Below, in pieces: positions 19,299-29,610 of a stretch of DNA of 64,000 nt (the first letter of the stretch is position 1; every line of letters begins with the position of its first letter). The notes beneath the pieces are model-generated. The model searched no databases. It had not been told where the DNA came from and saw only the letters and a list, made by a program, of their open reading frames with translations. This stretch comes from Bartonella bovis 91-4 (GTDB taxonomy: Bacteria > Pseudomonadota > Alphaproteobacteria > Rhizobiales > Rhizobiaceae): positions 717,341 to 781,340 of the forward strand of contig NZ_CM001844.1 in the NCBI RefSeq assembly GCF_000384965.1, written 5' to 3'. The position numbers were made by a program, and so were the translations under genes.

Positions 19299-19868
19299 TT
19301 ATTTTTTCATATAAGGATGAGCTCTCCGCCATTCTTGCGGTTGCTGAAAATATGAACGCCATATCCCCCTTTTTTGTGCCTTAGCCTTTTGCTCTTCTTT
19401 TTGGTAGCTATAACCATAGTAACTTATAGCCCAACCATCACGCACCATTTTCGCATTAATATTCTTAACTTTTTCTGTTTCACACGTACCAAGAATACGC
19501 TGATATTTGTCTCTTTTATTCCAATAACATGTAACAAATCGGTTCGCTATAAGCTTTTGTAAGTGTTCTTTGGCTTTAATGCCACATGGATAGCGATCTT
19601 TTTCCGTACCACAAAACTGACGCAACTCAGGAGCATCAATTCCTGCAAGCCGAATCATAACATCACCAATTCTGATTGAATCACCATCAATAACAATAGC
19701 ACTTCCCTTGATAAATTCTGTTGAAGGAGAAACCACCTCTTGAGATTGTGACCAAACACACCCCCCACCCCCCATCACGTTCATAAGAACACCGATGATT
19801 ATAAAAACACCTAAATTTTTATTCCGATTAAAATCACTTAACTTAAAATAAAAAATATTATTTTTCAT
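19299..19868 (-). CDS. Thermonuclease (SNase-like) family protein, exported
   Basis: A 189-residue protein with an N-terminal hydrophobic segment (GVFIIIGVLMNVMGG, about 20-34) and a staphylococcal nuclease-like OB-fold. The catalytic residues can be matched: Asp61/Asp63 in VIDGDSIRIG, Arg73, Asp78 and Glu81 in IRLAGIDAPELR, and Arg124 in RDKYQRILG. A Cys37 in GGGGCVW could be a lipobox-like site, but the preceding residues are a poor match. Likely a secreted or membrane-tethered nucleic-acid nuclease. It lies 44 bp upstream of the UDG-family gene on the same strand. Confidence 0.85.
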   Translation of the reverse strand: MKNNIFYFKLSDFNRNKNLGVFIIIGVLMNVMGGGGCVWSQSQEVVSPSTEFIKGSAIVIDGDSIRIGDVMIRLAGIDAPELRQFCGTEKDRYPCGIKAKEHLQKLIANRFVTCYWNKRDKYQRILGTCETEKVKNINAKMVRDGWAISYYGYSYQKEEQKAKAQKRGIWRSYFQQPQEWRRAHPYMKK

Positions 19869-20404
19869 GGAATAATTAATATCACAATGTGTTTGATAAA
19901 GTCAAGATATTACTTTATACTATGAAAATATCTTATTTTTCTTGATGTTAATTGTATCATTATGAAAATAAGTATGGGGCAATGTTATTAGTATTAAAAT
20001 ATTATGCGGATAAAAGCCCCTTTGAATATTTAAATTCACTTTATAAAATTATTTATTAATTGACTGAGCTCATTTAATTGTACGTATACAACAAAAAAAA
20101 ATCCCATTTGTTTAATCTATTTTAATTGTTCTGATTAAACAATTATTTGCTATTATCTTTAATATAACAAGTTTTTTCTCATACTAAAGCAGCAAAATAT
20201 TCGCTAATTATGGGGGAGTAGAACATAAGTCACCATCATCACAGCAAAATACAAACTAACTCTTCAGCGAATTTTACTTTGAAATGGCAGCTCTTAAGAT
20301 AGAGCTTTATAAAACGCTAAATATTTATTAGTATTTTAAAAGTGTGTTTATTTATATACTTAGTTAGAAATAAACAACATTATAACTAAATGAAATAAAA
20401 CCAA
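19869..20404. other. Gene-less gap between thermonuclease gene and rpmG
   Basis: About 540 bp, very AT-rich. An AATTGTT/AACAATT hairpin (20124-20144) is visible without a T-run. I see no supported gene. Confidence 0.5.
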
Positions 20405-20572
20405 TTATTTGATTTTCGTTTCTTTAAACTCAACGTGCTTTCTAGCAATTGGGTCATATTTACGTTTGCTCATTTTGTCTGTCATTGTGCGGCTATTTTT
20501 CTTTGTTACATAGAAAAAACCAGTATCTGCAGTTGACAAAAGCTTAATCTTAATAGTTGCTGCTTTAGCCAT
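20405..20572 (-). CDS. rpmG: 50S ribosomal protein L33
   Basis: A 55-residue ribosomal protein too short for most ORF cut-offs. The minus-strand translation begins [18 protein letters not shown], continues [20 protein letters not shown] and ends [17 protein letters not shown], which is the alphaproteobacterial L33 (no zinc cysteines). A GGATCC-containing AAGGAT region precedes the ATG. In related genomes rpmG lies next to the rnr/topA block, as here. Confidence 0.95.
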   Translation of the reverse strand: MAKAATIKIKLLSTADTGFFYVTKKNSRTMTDKMSKRKYDPIARKHVEFKETKIK

Positions 20573-21197
20573 AATAAGGATCCTATTAAACTGAAAATGA
20601 TACTATCTTGCTATCAAAACTCATTTCTGATGCAATTATATTTCATTTATCAACACTACGGATGTTATAAAAAAAGTCAAGACTTGATTAAATTGCTTAT
20701 CAGGTAGGTAAGCATTAAATTAATATATCAGTCAAAAAAGAAACTCTTCATAGAGGAAAAACAAAAATTTTAATATTTATTACTAGATCGATGACAATTG
20801 ATTCAGTGAGTATGCTAATTCTGTAACAAAAATAGTCTCAGTAATTACGGTGATTTTGCTATAATCGAAATGTTATTAAAAAAATCTGCTCAGTCATCAG
20901 TAGTGAGACAAACTGTGTTTACACTTTTAATATTAACATTTAATCTAAGAGAGAAGGGGCTTTAAAAATTACTCTTATTTTTTCGTAGATTGTTTAAACG
21001 AGGATAAGTATAAGCATTTATATAGTATAACTTAAAGTAATGAATTGCAACTTTTTCAAATATGGACAAAATCAATTGAAGTAAAAATAAATGACATTAT
21101 AGCGTAATGATAAGTTAAAGATTCTTTTTTAGAAAAAGGTACCCCCAAGAATAAAGAGATATTTCTATTTTTCATAGAAAAATTGTGATATATTTTT
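20573..21197. other. Gene-less gap between rpmG and rnr
   Basis: About 625 bp with no open frame carrying a credible ribosome binding site. The 3' flank of rnr has a short A/T hairpin near 21163-21183 (TTCTA/TAGAA) too weak to call a terminator. Confidence 0.5.
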
Positions 21198-23471
21198 TCA
21201 ATATCGTTTTTGTTTATAGGAATTACGTTTCTGTTTTTTTGCTATAAATTTGTTTTTATGATAGGAAATAGGTGAAAAAGTAAATAAATGAGGTTGTGTT
21301 AATACTTCAAAACATAAAGCACCAGCAAGAGGTTGTACTTCTACAAGCTTTACCTCTACTTCATCACCAAGTTGATAGCCTTTACGACTCCATTTTCCTA
21401 TAAGGGTATGGTGTGTTTCATCAAAATGATAATAATCACGTTTAAGCGTAGAAATAGGAACAAAGCCGTCTGCATTTAGTTTATCAAGTGAGATAAAAAG
21501 ACCTGCTTTTGTAACTCCAGAGATGCGACCTTTAAATGAATGACCGATTTTATTAACCAAATAGTGTGCAACAAGCCGATCAACAGTTTCCCTTTCAGCC
21601 ATCATTGCGCGACGCTCATGTGCAGAAATTTGCATAGCAATTGCTGCCAGGTTTTGTTCTTGTGCATCTATTAGTTTATCGTCACCTAATTGCAGAGCTT
21701 TAATAAGAGATCGATGAACAATTAAATCAGCATAACGGCGGATTGGTGATGTAAAATGTGTATAGTTATGCAGATTTAAGCCAAAGTGACCTATATTTTC
21801 AGGGTTATATTCAGCTTGAGATTGTGAGCGTAAAATAATTTGATTTACCAATTCCTGTTGTTGCGTATTAATGACTTGTGTGAGAATACTATTGAATCGT
21901 TCTGACGTAAGTTCTGCTCTTTGAAAAAATGATATTCCCAGACTCTGAAGAAAGTTCTGTAGCATTTCTTGTTTTGCGAGAGACGGTTTGTCATGAACAC
22001 GATAAATGAAGGGCTGATGATATTCTTTTAATGTTTCTGCGGCTGCAACATTAGCCTGTATCATAAATTCTTCAATTAAACGATGTGCTTCTAAATGAGG
22101 TGGAACCACAACATCTTTAATGTGCCCATTTTGATCAAGAATAATTTTTTTTTCAGGCACTTCTAATTCAAGTGGTTTTCGACGATTACGCGCAATTTTA
22201 AGTTTGCTATAAGCTCTCCACAATGGTTTCAGGATCTTCTCAAGAAGAGGAGCTGTTTTTTCATTTGTATTTCCTTCAATTGCACATTGTACTTCTTGAT
22301 AAGATAGTTTGGCTACTGTACGCATAATAATACGGTGAAAACTATGTGTGCGTTTGTCGCCATTTGCGTCAAAAATCATACGAACAGCTAAAGCAGGTCT
22401 GTCTTTTCCTTCAAGAAGAGAGCATAAATTATTAGAAATATATTCAGGAAGCATTGGCACAACGCGATCAGGAAAATAAACAGAATTTCCTCGTTTTAAT
22501 GCTTCTTTATCTAAGGCACTTCCTGTTTTTACATAATAAGAGACATCTGCGATTGCTACAGTGATAATCCAACCATCGCTATTTGCAGGATCTTCATCTT
22601 TTACTGCATAAACGGCATCATCATGGTCTTTTGCATCAGGTGGATCAATTGTAATAAACGGTAATTGTCGCCAATCTTCATGATTTGTTGTGCCAACAAT
22701 AGGTTTTACATTTTTGGCTTGCTTCAAGACCTCTTCAGGAAAAACATAAGGAATTCCTTTTGAAATAAGCGCAATCATTGAAAGTGCTTTTTCACTATCA
22801 ATAGATCCTAAAACATTTTTTATTTTTGCGCTTTTTAACTTGTAAACTGTATTTTTTCTAATTTCAGCTTCAACGAGATCGCCTGATTTTATATCAATAT
22901 CTAAAGGTTCTTCAATAATCAGGTCATTAGTTTTGCGATCTATAGAACAAAGCTGCCATTGATTATTTTCTAATTTTTTTACTATGCCAAGCACAGTTCT
23001 TTCTTGCTTATCAATTTTACGGATAATACGTCCTTTATAGGAGAAACTTTGAGGGGTCTTATTTCTAAAAATTTTTACAAGACAGTAATCTCCAAGACTA
23101 ATACTGTCTCCCTTTATATAACGAGGAGGTATTTCAATATTTGGCTTTAAATCACTCTTCCATTCAAGAGGTTGTGCAATAAAACCACCATCGTTATCTA
23201 ATGCACTTATTTTAACTAAAGTAACAGGCGGCAACCTATCTTGAATTGTTATTTTTTTATGTTTTTTTGATATAGAATGATCCTTCAATTGATTGAGCAT
23301 ATCATTCAGCCAAAGACGAGAATCTCCTTTCAAATTAAAAGTTTTAGCGATTTCGCGTTTATTTAATAAGTTAGGATTATCAGTAATAAAAGACAAAATT
23401 TCTGCTTTACTAGGCAGTCGTTTAATATGAGAAGACTGAAGATATTTTGCTTTTTTTTTACCTTTAACCAA
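21198..23471 (-). CDS. rnr: Ribonuclease R
   Basis: 3'-to-5' exoribonuclease that degrades structured RNA. The 757-residue protein has an N-terminal winged-helix-like region (about 15-70), cold-shock-type OB domains (about 75-230), the RNB catalytic domain with the metal-binding TIDPPDAKDHDDAVYA and RRYADLIVHRSL segments, an S1 domain near 640-720 (FKGRISGVTKAGLFISL) and a Lys/Arg-rich tail. It lies 39 bp downstream of topA on the same strand, so the two are probably co-transcribed. Confidence 0.95.
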   Translation of the reverse strand: MVKGKKKAKYLQSSHIKRLPSKAEILSFITDNPNLLNKREIAKTFNLKGDSRLWLNDMLNQLKDHSISKKHKKITIQDRLPPVTLVKISALDNDGGFIAQPLEWKSDLKPNIEIPPRYIKGDSISLGDYCLVKIFRNKTPQSFSYKGRIIRKIDKQERTVLGIVKKLENNQWQLCSIDRKTNDLIIEEPLDIDIKSGDLVEAEIRKNTVYKLKSAKIKNVLGSIDSEKALSMIALISKGIPYVFPEEVLKQAKNVKPIVGTTNHEDWRQLPFITIDPPDAKDHDDAVYAVKDEDPANSDGWIITVAIADVSYYVKTGSALDKEALKRGNSVYFPDRVVPMLPEYISNNLCSLLEGKDRPALAVRMIFDANGDKRTHSFHRIIMRTVAKLSYQEVQCAIEGNTNEKTAPLLEKILKPLWRAYSKLKIARNRRKPLELEVPEKKIILDQNGHIKDVVVPPHLEAHRLIEEFMIQANVAAAETLKEYHQPFIYRVHDKPSLAKQEMLQNFLQSLGISFFQRAELTSERFNSILTQVINTQQQELVNQIILRSQSQAEYNPENIGHFGLNLHNYTHFTSPIRRYADLIVHRSLIKALQLGDDKLIDAQEQNLAAIAMQISAHERRAMMAERETVDRLVAHYLVNKIGHSFKGRISGVTKAGLFISLDKLNADGFVPISTLKRDYYHFDETHHTLIGKWSRKGYQLGDEVEVKLVEVQPLAGALCFEVLTQPHLFTFSPISYHKNKFIAKKQKRNSYKQKRY

Positions 23472-23510
23472 AATTTATACCTCTTTTATTTTGGAAGAAA
23501 TTTATTTTTT

Positions 23511-26069
23511 CTACGCAGTTGTTTTTTTACTACCAGCTTTTTTTGCTTTTTTAGGGCTAGATGTTTTGGCTAAGAGAAGGTCTAATGCTTCTAAAAGCGT
23601 TACATCAGCTGGGTCTTTATCTTTGGGTAATGTTGCATTGATTTTTCCCCAATTTACATATAAGCCGTAACGTCCATCGCGCACAGTGACAGCTCCACCT
23701 TCTGGGTGTTCACCTAATGTGATCAGTGCTTCAGGTGCTGTCCGACCTCGTTTTGTTTTATTTTCTTGTTTTTCAGCTAATATTGTAACAGCACGATTAA
23801 TACCAATCTCAAAAACTTCATTGATATCGGAAAGATTGGCAGATTTTCCATCATGAGAAAGGTAGGGACCATATCGCCCAATTGTGGCGGTAATTATTTT
23901 TCCCGTTTCAGGATGAATCCCAATTTCACGGGGAAGGGATAGCAAAGATAGGGCTTGATTAAGATCAATATTTTTTCTTGCCCACTCTTTTGGTAACCCT
24001 ACACGTTTAGCTCCTTTATCCTGACCAAGTTTAATATATGAACCAAAGCGGCCAGTGCAAAGAGAAATATCTTTCCCCGTTTCAGGATCAACGCCAAGTA
24101 CAAGAGGTTCATCACTGCGCACAACTTCATTTTCTTCTCCTGTATCTATACCAAGTTGGCGTGTATATTTGCACTCAGGATAATTGGAACAACCAACAAA
24201 TGCGCCGTAACGACTTAATTTTAGCGATAACTGGCCATTTGTACAAAGGGGGCAAGATCGGGAATCACTTCCATCTTCACGTATAGGAAAAGCAAGAGGC
24301 GCTAATATTACGTTTAAAACATCAAGGACATGTGTTATACGCAATTTCTGGATATCGATGACGGATGCATTAAATTCATTCCAAAATTCATGTAAAACAT
24401 CTTTCCAAGCTAATTTTCCATCCGATATGAGATCGAGTTTTTCTTCAAGGTTTGCCGTAAAGTCATATTCTACATAACGATTAAAGAAATTTTCAAGAAA
24501 AGCTGTGACAATACGTCCCTTAGCATCAGGAACAAGCTTTCGTTTATCAGTCACAGTATAGCCGCGATCAGAAAGTATTGCCAATATAGAGGCATAAGTT
24601 GAAGGGCGACCAATCCCCAATTCTTCAAGTTTTTTGATTAATGAGGCTTCAGAATAACGAGGAGGGGGTTCCGTAGTATGTTGAGTTACCTCAACTTTTT
24701 CTTTTATCAGTGTTTCACCAGTGTTGACATGGGGTAGGTGCTCTGATTCATCACCTTCACTATTTTCTTCATCTCGTTGATCGGTATAGGCAGAAATAAA
24801 ACCATCAAAGCGGATAACAGACCCTGTTGCACGCAAATTTGCGTTATTTTTTCCTTGAATCGCTTGAATTTCAATCGTTGTGCGTTCAATTTCAGCAGAA
24901 CGCATTTGGCTTGCAATAGCGCGCTTCCATATCAATTCGTACAGTTTTGCTTGGTCACTATCAAGAAAATTGCGTACTTGACTGGGGTTGCGTTGAAAGT
25001 CTGTTGGGCGAATAGCTTCATGTGCTTCTTGCGCATTTTTTGCTTTTGTTGAATAAAAACGCGGTTTTTCAGGAACATAGTCATTGCCAAACGACTCTTT
25101 AATCATTTTTCGTGCTGAATCAATGGCTTCTGGTGCCATTTGTACACCATCTGTACGCATATAAGTGATAAGACCTGACGTTTCACCATTAATTTCAACA
25201 CCTTCATAAAGTTTTTGGGCAATTCGCATAGTACGAGAGGCTGAGAAACCTAATTTTGAGGAGGCAGCTTGTTGTAATGTGGATGTTGTAAATGGTGGAG
25301 AAGGATTTCTTTTTATAGGTTTTGCTTCAACATTTAAGGTGTGATATTCTGCTTCTTCCAACATGGAGCGGATTTTATCCGCCTGTTCTGAGGATTTAAT
25401 ATCAAGCTTTCCAAGTTTTTCTTGGTTAAATGCTACCAGTCGCGCGTAAAAATTATCATCTCGAATCGTTTTTAAGCATGTTGTAATTGACCAATAATCT
25501 TCTTTGATAAAATGTTCTATTTCTGATTCGCGATCGCAAATAATACGCAAGGCAACTGATTGAACACGACCAGCCGAACGTGAACCAGGCAGTTTACGCC
25601 ATAAAACAGGTGAGAGTGTAAAACCAACAAGATAATCAAGAGCACGGCGTGCAAGATAAGCATCGACAAGCGATAGATCGATATCGCGTGGATTATTCAT
25701 AGCATCCAGTACAGATTTTTTGGTGATTGCGTTGAAAACAACTCGTTTAACAGGTTTGTCCTTTAAAACTTTTTTTTGATTAAGAACATCAAGGATATGC
25801 CATGAAATGGCTTCCCCTTCACGATCAGGGTCAGTTGCCAAAATAAGACTATCAGCTTCTTTAACTGCTTTTGCTATTTCATTTAAACGTTTTGCAGAAG
25901 CGGTATCGATATCCCATTTCATGGCAAAATTTTGATCAGGTAAAACAGAGCCATCTTTTGCAGACAAGTCACGTACATGCCCAAATGATGCTACTACTTT
26001 ATATTGAGATCCAAGATATTTATTAATTGTCTTCGCTTTAGCTGGAGATTCGACGATAACGATATCCAT
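23511..26069 (-). CDS. topA: DNA topoisomerase I
   Basis: Type IA topoisomerase that relaxes negative supercoils. The 852-residue protein has the N-terminal Toprim domain (Glu7 in IVESPAKAKTINKYLG, and ATDPDREGEAISWH at 78-91) and the active-site Tyr303 in GLITYMRTDG. One classical zinc ribbon is visible (CPLC...CSNYPEC, about 620-650), followed by degenerate topo-C repeats (SRYGAFVG, GRFGSYIKLG, GRYGPYLS, GRYGLYVNWG). It ends in a lysine-rich tail. Complete length. Confidence 0.97.
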   Translation of the reverse strand: MDIVIVESPAKAKTINKYLGSQYKVVASFGHVRDLSAKDGSVLPDQNFAMKWDIDTASAKRLNEIAKAVKEADSLILATDPDREGEAISWHILDVLNQKKVLKDKPVKRVVFNAITKKSVLDAMNNPRDIDLSLVDAYLARRALDYLVGFTLSPVLWRKLPGSRSAGRVQSVALRIICDRESEIEHFIKEDYWSITTCLKTIRDDNFYARLVAFNQEKLGKLDIKSSEQADKIRSMLEEAEYHTLNVEAKPIKRNPSPPFTTSTLQQAASSKLGFSASRTMRIAQKLYEGVEINGETSGLITYMRTDGVQMAPEAIDSARKMIKESFGNDYVPEKPRFYSTKAKNAQEAHEAIRPTDFQRNPSQVRNFLDSDQAKLYELIWKRAIASQMRSAEIERTTIEIQAIQGKNNANLRATGSVIRFDGFISAYTDQRDEENSEGDESEHLPHVNTGETLIKEKVEVTQHTTEPPPRYSEASLIKKLEELGIGRPSTYASILAILSDRGYTVTDKRKLVPDAKGRIVTAFLENFFNRYVEYDFTANLEEKLDLISDGKLAWKDVLHEFWNEFNASVIDIQKLRITHVLDVLNVILAPLAFPIREDGSDSRSCPLCTNGQLSLKLSRYGAFVGCSNYPECKYTRQLGIDTGEENEVVRSDEPLVLGVDPETGKDISLCTGRFGSYIKLGQDKGAKRVGLPKEWARKNIDLNQALSLLSLPREIGIHPETGKIITATIGRYGPYLSHDGKSANLSDINEVFEIGINRAVTILAEKQENKTKRGRTAPEALITLGEHPEGGAVTVRDGRYGLYVNWGKINATLPKDKDPADVTLLEALDLLLAKTSSPKKAKKAGSKKTTA

Positions 26070-26314
26070 GATTTTATCCGAATGTTAAAATAAAAAATTC
26101 TTTCTATAAACTCCTTTCAAATGAATAGCTAATGGCAATTAGTCAAGAACACATAAAAAAAACTATGTTATACAACTTTTGATTGTTATTATTTAAAATA
26201 CACTTTATAAGAGATCTCACAGCTTATTTCCCGAGGCTAATATAAAAGTATGCGGTAAAATATTGAAATAACATCTATTGAGAGATGGGGAGAATGCTCA
26301 AGGATAAAAAAATT

Positions 26315-26521
26315 ATGCTTATAAATCGTTTAAAAGTTATCCATTATATCACGGATATGTCAAAACAAATGAGTCAAATGGCGCGCCAAGCTCATAGTCC
26401 ACTTTTAGCATTACTCTTGGATATGGTAGCCAAAGAGGGGCAAAGTATTATTAATAGCTCTGAGGGGCTTGGGGAGGATTCAACGCCAACAATGACACAC
26501 AACCATCAGGGTGTCGAATAA
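26315..26521 (+). CDS. Small conserved-looking Rhizobiales protein (68 codons)
   Basis: Encodes MLINRLKVIHYITDMSKQMS followed by QMARQAHSPLLALLLDMVAK, an amphipathic helical protein with a polar tail. The pattern 'YI-DM---L--MA----L-LL-YLLDMA--E' is one I associate with small hypothetical proteins of Rhizobiales; the function is unknown. Two upstream in-frame ATGs (26285, 26294) exist, but AAGGA at 26300-26304 sits at a good distance from the ATG at 26315. Its last 71 bp overlap the 3' end of dprA on the other strand, so both genes share their termini. Confidence 0.6.
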   Translation: MLINRLKVIHYITDMSKQMSQMARQAHSPLLALLLDMVAKEGQSIINSSEGLGEDSTPTMTHNHQGVE

Positions 26522-27641
26522 GTTTTCCAGCAAGTTCAAGTTCAACCAATAAGAGATAGAGGTTTTGTAAAGGAATATCTGAATGATTGCTTAATGTATC
26601 TAGGTCAATTGGAGTTGTTGAAAGAGCTGAAAGAACAGCTAAGCGTTCTGCATCATTTCCTATGGGAGCGGGTTTTTCAGTTTCTGTATCAGGCAAAGTA
26701 AAACTTTCCTGTTGAATTGGATATTCTTTTTCAAAAAGATTGAGCTGAGAACTTACAGTATTTGAGACTAATGGTGTAAGTGTTTCTACTATATCAGAAG
26801 GATGTGTAACCAGCAAAGCACCTTCTTTAATGAGATTATTTGTACCAACTGATCTCGGATCAAGTGGAGAGCCGGGAATAGCAAAAATTAATCGCCCTAT
26901 ATCAACAGCTTGACGGGCTGTAATTAAGGATCCTGACCGCATAGCTGCTTCTGCTACTAAGAGGCCAAGCGATAAGCCTGCAATAATACGGTTTCTTCTT
27001 GGAAAATCGTTAGCACGTGGTTTCCAGCCAACAGGCATTTCACTAATAATTGCCCCACCATTAGTGATAATGTCATCATAAAGCTTTTTATTTTCAGGAG
27101 GGTAGATATGATCAATCCCGCCAGCCATAACTGCGACAGTGCCTGTTTTTAAACTTGTTTGGTGAGCAATACTATCAATTCCACGTGCAAACCCGGAAAT
27201 GGTTATAAAACCAGCTTTACCAAGAAAATGAGAAAATTGAGCAGTTAGTTTTTTACCTACTGCCGAAGCATTTCGAGAACCAATAATTCCAACGGAAGGT
27301 TTACGAAAAACTGAAATATTGCCTTTTATGGTAATAAGTGGTGGGGAGGCTTCTGTTACTTTAAGGTATGGTGGATAATCTGGTTCTCCTACACCGACAA
27401 AACGAATACCCAATTTTTCAGCTTTTTGCATTTCTTTTTCGGCATCTTCTAACGTTGCTATTCGAATAGGCATACAACGACCACCTTTTCTACTAAGCTC
27501 AGGAAGTACAGCCAAAGCATTTTCCGCTGTTTTATAATGGTCAATTAAATTACGAAAAGTAACTGGCCCAACATTCTCGCTACGTAATAACCGTAACCAG
27601 TTTAAACGTTGATGATCAGTAAGTAGGATCCCCTTATCCAT
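26451..27641 (-). CDS. dprA: DNA processing protein DprA (Smf)
   Basis: Loads RecA onto incoming single-stranded DNA during natural transformation and is also common in species with no known competence. The 396-residue protein has an N-terminal SAM-like helical region, the Rossmann-fold core with [44 protein letters not shown] and [12 protein letters not shown] plus [16 protein letters not shown], and a C-terminal winged helix (residues about 320-385). The chosen ATG (27641) follows the plsY stop region closely; the longer frame adds six codons. It belongs to the plsY-dprA-topA-rnr minus-strand run. Confidence 0.93.
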   Translation of the reverse strand: MDKGILLTDHQRLNWLRLLRSENVGPVTFRNLIDHYKTAENALAVLPELSRKGGRCMPIRIATLEDAEKEMQKAEKLGIRFVGVGEPDYPPYLKVTEASPPLITIKGNISVFRKPSVGIIGSRNASAVGKKLTAQFSHFLGKAGFITISGFARGIDSIAHQTSLKTGTVAVMAGGIDHIYPPENKKLYDDIITNGGAIISEMPVGWKPRANDFPRRNRIIAGLSLGLLVAEAAMRSGSLITARQAVDIGRLIFAIPGSPLDPRSVGTNNLIKEGALLVTHPSDIVETLTPLVSNTVSSQLNLFEKEYPIQQESFTLPDTETEKPAPIGNDAERLAVLSALSTTPIDLDTLSNHSDIPLQNLYLLLVELELAGKLIRHPDGCVSLLALNPPQAPQSY

Positions 27642-28296
27642 TTCTATTTTTAATACCAACCTTACTTTCTTTTCCAGCTAATAATCTACCGATATTTGTA
27701 TGATGTTTTATAATCACAAGTACGCTCATCATTATTATTACGTAATGAGCATAGAAGTAAGGAGAAAAAAAATAAACAAAAATTGGAACAATAATAACAG
27801 CAATAAGCCCAGATAATGAAGAATAACGCGTAAATAGAAAAATCCCTATCCAGATGATAATAAAAATATTTGCTGCTGGCCAAAAAAATCCTAAGCATAC
27901 ACCTAGATAAGTAGCAACACCCTTGCCACCTTTAAATTTGAGCCATATAGGAAAGATATGTCCTAAGAAGGCAAAGAAACCGGCTAGAATAACAATAATA
28001 TTGTGTTCTACTGGAATCCCATTTTCTATTCGATTAATTAAAAGTTTTGCAATTAAAATAACAAAAGTTCCTTTTAGTATATCGCAAAGAAAAGTAAGAG
28101 CTGCAATTGCTTTATTTCCTGTACGTAAAACATTTGTTGTTCCAATATTTCCAGAGCCAATTGTTCTTATATCACCAAGTTTAGCAAATCGTGTGAAAAG
28201 CAGTCCAAATGGGATAGAACCAATGAGATAAGATATTAGAAAAATTAGAAAAATAAATCCTGTATGAAACTGAAAAAGTACTTCTATTTCATTCAT
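27634..28296 (-). CDS. plsY: Glycerol-3-phosphate acyltransferase PlsY
   Basis: Integral membrane enzyme that transfers the acyl group from acyl-phosphate (made by PlsX) to glycerol-3-phosphate. The 220-residue protein has about five hydrophobic segments and the three conserved cytoplasmic motifs: [23 protein letters not shown] and [18 protein letters not shown]. Its stop overlaps the dprA start by 8 bp. The ATG at 28296 is preferred over one at 28308, which nearly abuts the pyrC stop. Confidence 0.95.
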   Translation of the reverse strand: MNEIEVLFQFHTGFIFLIFLISYLIGSIPFGLLFTRFAKLGDIRTIGSGNIGTTNVLRTGNKAIAALTFLCDILKGTFVILIAKLLINRIENGIPVEHNIIVILAGFFAFLGHIFPIWLKFKGGKGVATYLGVCLGFFWPAANIFIIIWIGIFLFTRYSSLSGLIAVIIVPIFVYFFSPYFYAHYVIIMMSVLVIIKHHTNIGRLLAGKESKVGIKNRNG

Positions 28297-28308
28297 CAAA
28301 CATCTCAT

Positions 28309-29610
28309 TCAATTTTGTTGATCAAGCTTAAACACTGACTGGCCCTTAACAAGGGTTTGGACAACACGCCCCTGAAAGTGAGTGTTCTCAAATGGTGTGT
28401 TTTTTGAACGTGAATGTAGCATATCTGAAGACAATATCCATGGTTCATCAAGATCAACTAAAATAAGATCTGCATTAGCGCCTTTTACGAGAGTTCCAGC
28501 ATTAAGACCAAAAAGCTTTGCAGGTGCCGTTGATAAGAGCTCGGTCAGTCTCAAAAGAGATATCATGTCATTGTGATAGAGGAGTAAAGCCACACTTAAG
28601 AGAGTTTCCATTCCAATAGCACCTGCTTGAGCGTCTTGGAAGGGTAAGCGTTTTGTATCAACATCTTGAGGGTCATGGGAAGAAACAATAATATCAACTG
28701 TTCCATCTTTTATTGCTTCAATCATTGCTATACGATCTTCTTCTGCACGTAGTGGAGGCACTAAACGGAAAAAGGTACGATATTCGCCGATATCATTTTC
28801 ATTAAGGGATAAATGATTAATAGATACACCAGCTGAAATCTTCGTATTATTCTGTTTTGCTAAACGAATAGCATCAGCAGACATAGCTGTCGATATTTGT
28901 GCAGCATGATAACGTGCTTGTGTTAGCGCAGCCAGTCGTAAATCTCTTTCCAATGGAATAACTTCTGCTTCGCGCGGAATTCCACAAAGACCAAGCCAAC
29001 TTGCTAATAGACCCTCGTTCATCACACCTTGACCTGTAAGGTCTTTATCTTGTGTTTCATGAATTAAAGTGACATCAAAATCACGAGCATAAGTCATTGC
29101 ACGTCGCATAACAGCTGAATTTTGAAGAGTTTTTTTTCCTTCACTAAAGGCGACAGCACCTGCATTTTTTAACAAACCAAATTCGGCAATTTCTTGTCCA
29201 CCTAACCCTTGAGTAATAGCGGCAACAGGATAAATATTGACCAATGACGTTTCATGTGCTGTGCGGGTGATAAATTCAACAAGTGCTACATTATCAATAA
29301 CTGGTTGTGTATCTGGCATCATAAGGAAGGAAGTAATACCTCCTGCAGCAGCAGATTGACTAGCTGAAGCGATTGTCTCACGATGCTCAGCTCCTGGCTC
29401 ACCAACAAAGACTCGTGCATCAACAAGTCCAGGTAGAATCACTTTATTTTGCGCGTCAATAATTTCTGCATCTTCAGGTGTTCCTTGATTTAGTGCTTCT
29501 TTTCCAGCAGCTGTAATCAGTCCATTTTCAATGATAACCGTACCAATTTCATCGATTGTACGTGAAGGATCAACAATACGAGCGTTTTGAAAAACCATTG
29601 GTTTTGTCAT
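28309..29610 (-). CDS. pyrC: Dihydroorotase-like protein, probably catalytically inactive (PyrC' type)
   Basis: A 433-residue amidohydrolase-fold protein of the class I dihydroorotase family, translationally coupled to pyrB (ATGA overlap). The barrel-entry motif, normally GLVDxHVHxREPG, reads [13 protein letters not shown] here: Arg66 and Phe68 replace the two metal-binding histidines. The later DHAPH-type segment reads [10 protein letters not shown], and a TPHHL-type segment reads VSINHLSL. In Pseudomonas such a PyrC' homologue is inactive and serves as a structural partner of aspartate carbamoyltransferase. By analogy this protein may support PyrB rather than catalyse the reaction; that is inference. 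The start at 29610 ([10 protein letters not shown]) is favoured over an ATG six codons upstream. Confidence 0.88.
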   Translation of the reverse strand: MTKPMVFQNARIVDPSRTIDEIGTVIIENGLITAAGKEALNQGTPEDAEIIDAQNKVILPGLVDARVFVGEPGAEHRETIASASQSAAAGGITSFLMMPDTQPVIDNVALVEFITRTAHETSLVNIYPVAAITQGLGGQEIAEFGLLKNAGAVAFSEGKKTLQNSAVMRRAMTYARDFDVTLIHETQDKDLTGQGVMNEGLLASWLGLCGIPREAEVIPLERDLRLAALTQARYHAAQISTAMSADAIRLAKQNNTKISAGVSINHLSLNENDIGEYRTFFRLVPPLRAEEDRIAMIEAIKDGTVDIIVSSHDPQDVDTKRLPFQDAQAGAIGMETLLSVALLLYHNDMISLLRLTELLSTAPAKLFGLNAGTLVKGANADLILVDLDEPWILSSDMLHSRSKNTPFENTHFQGRVVQTLVKGQSVFKLDQQN

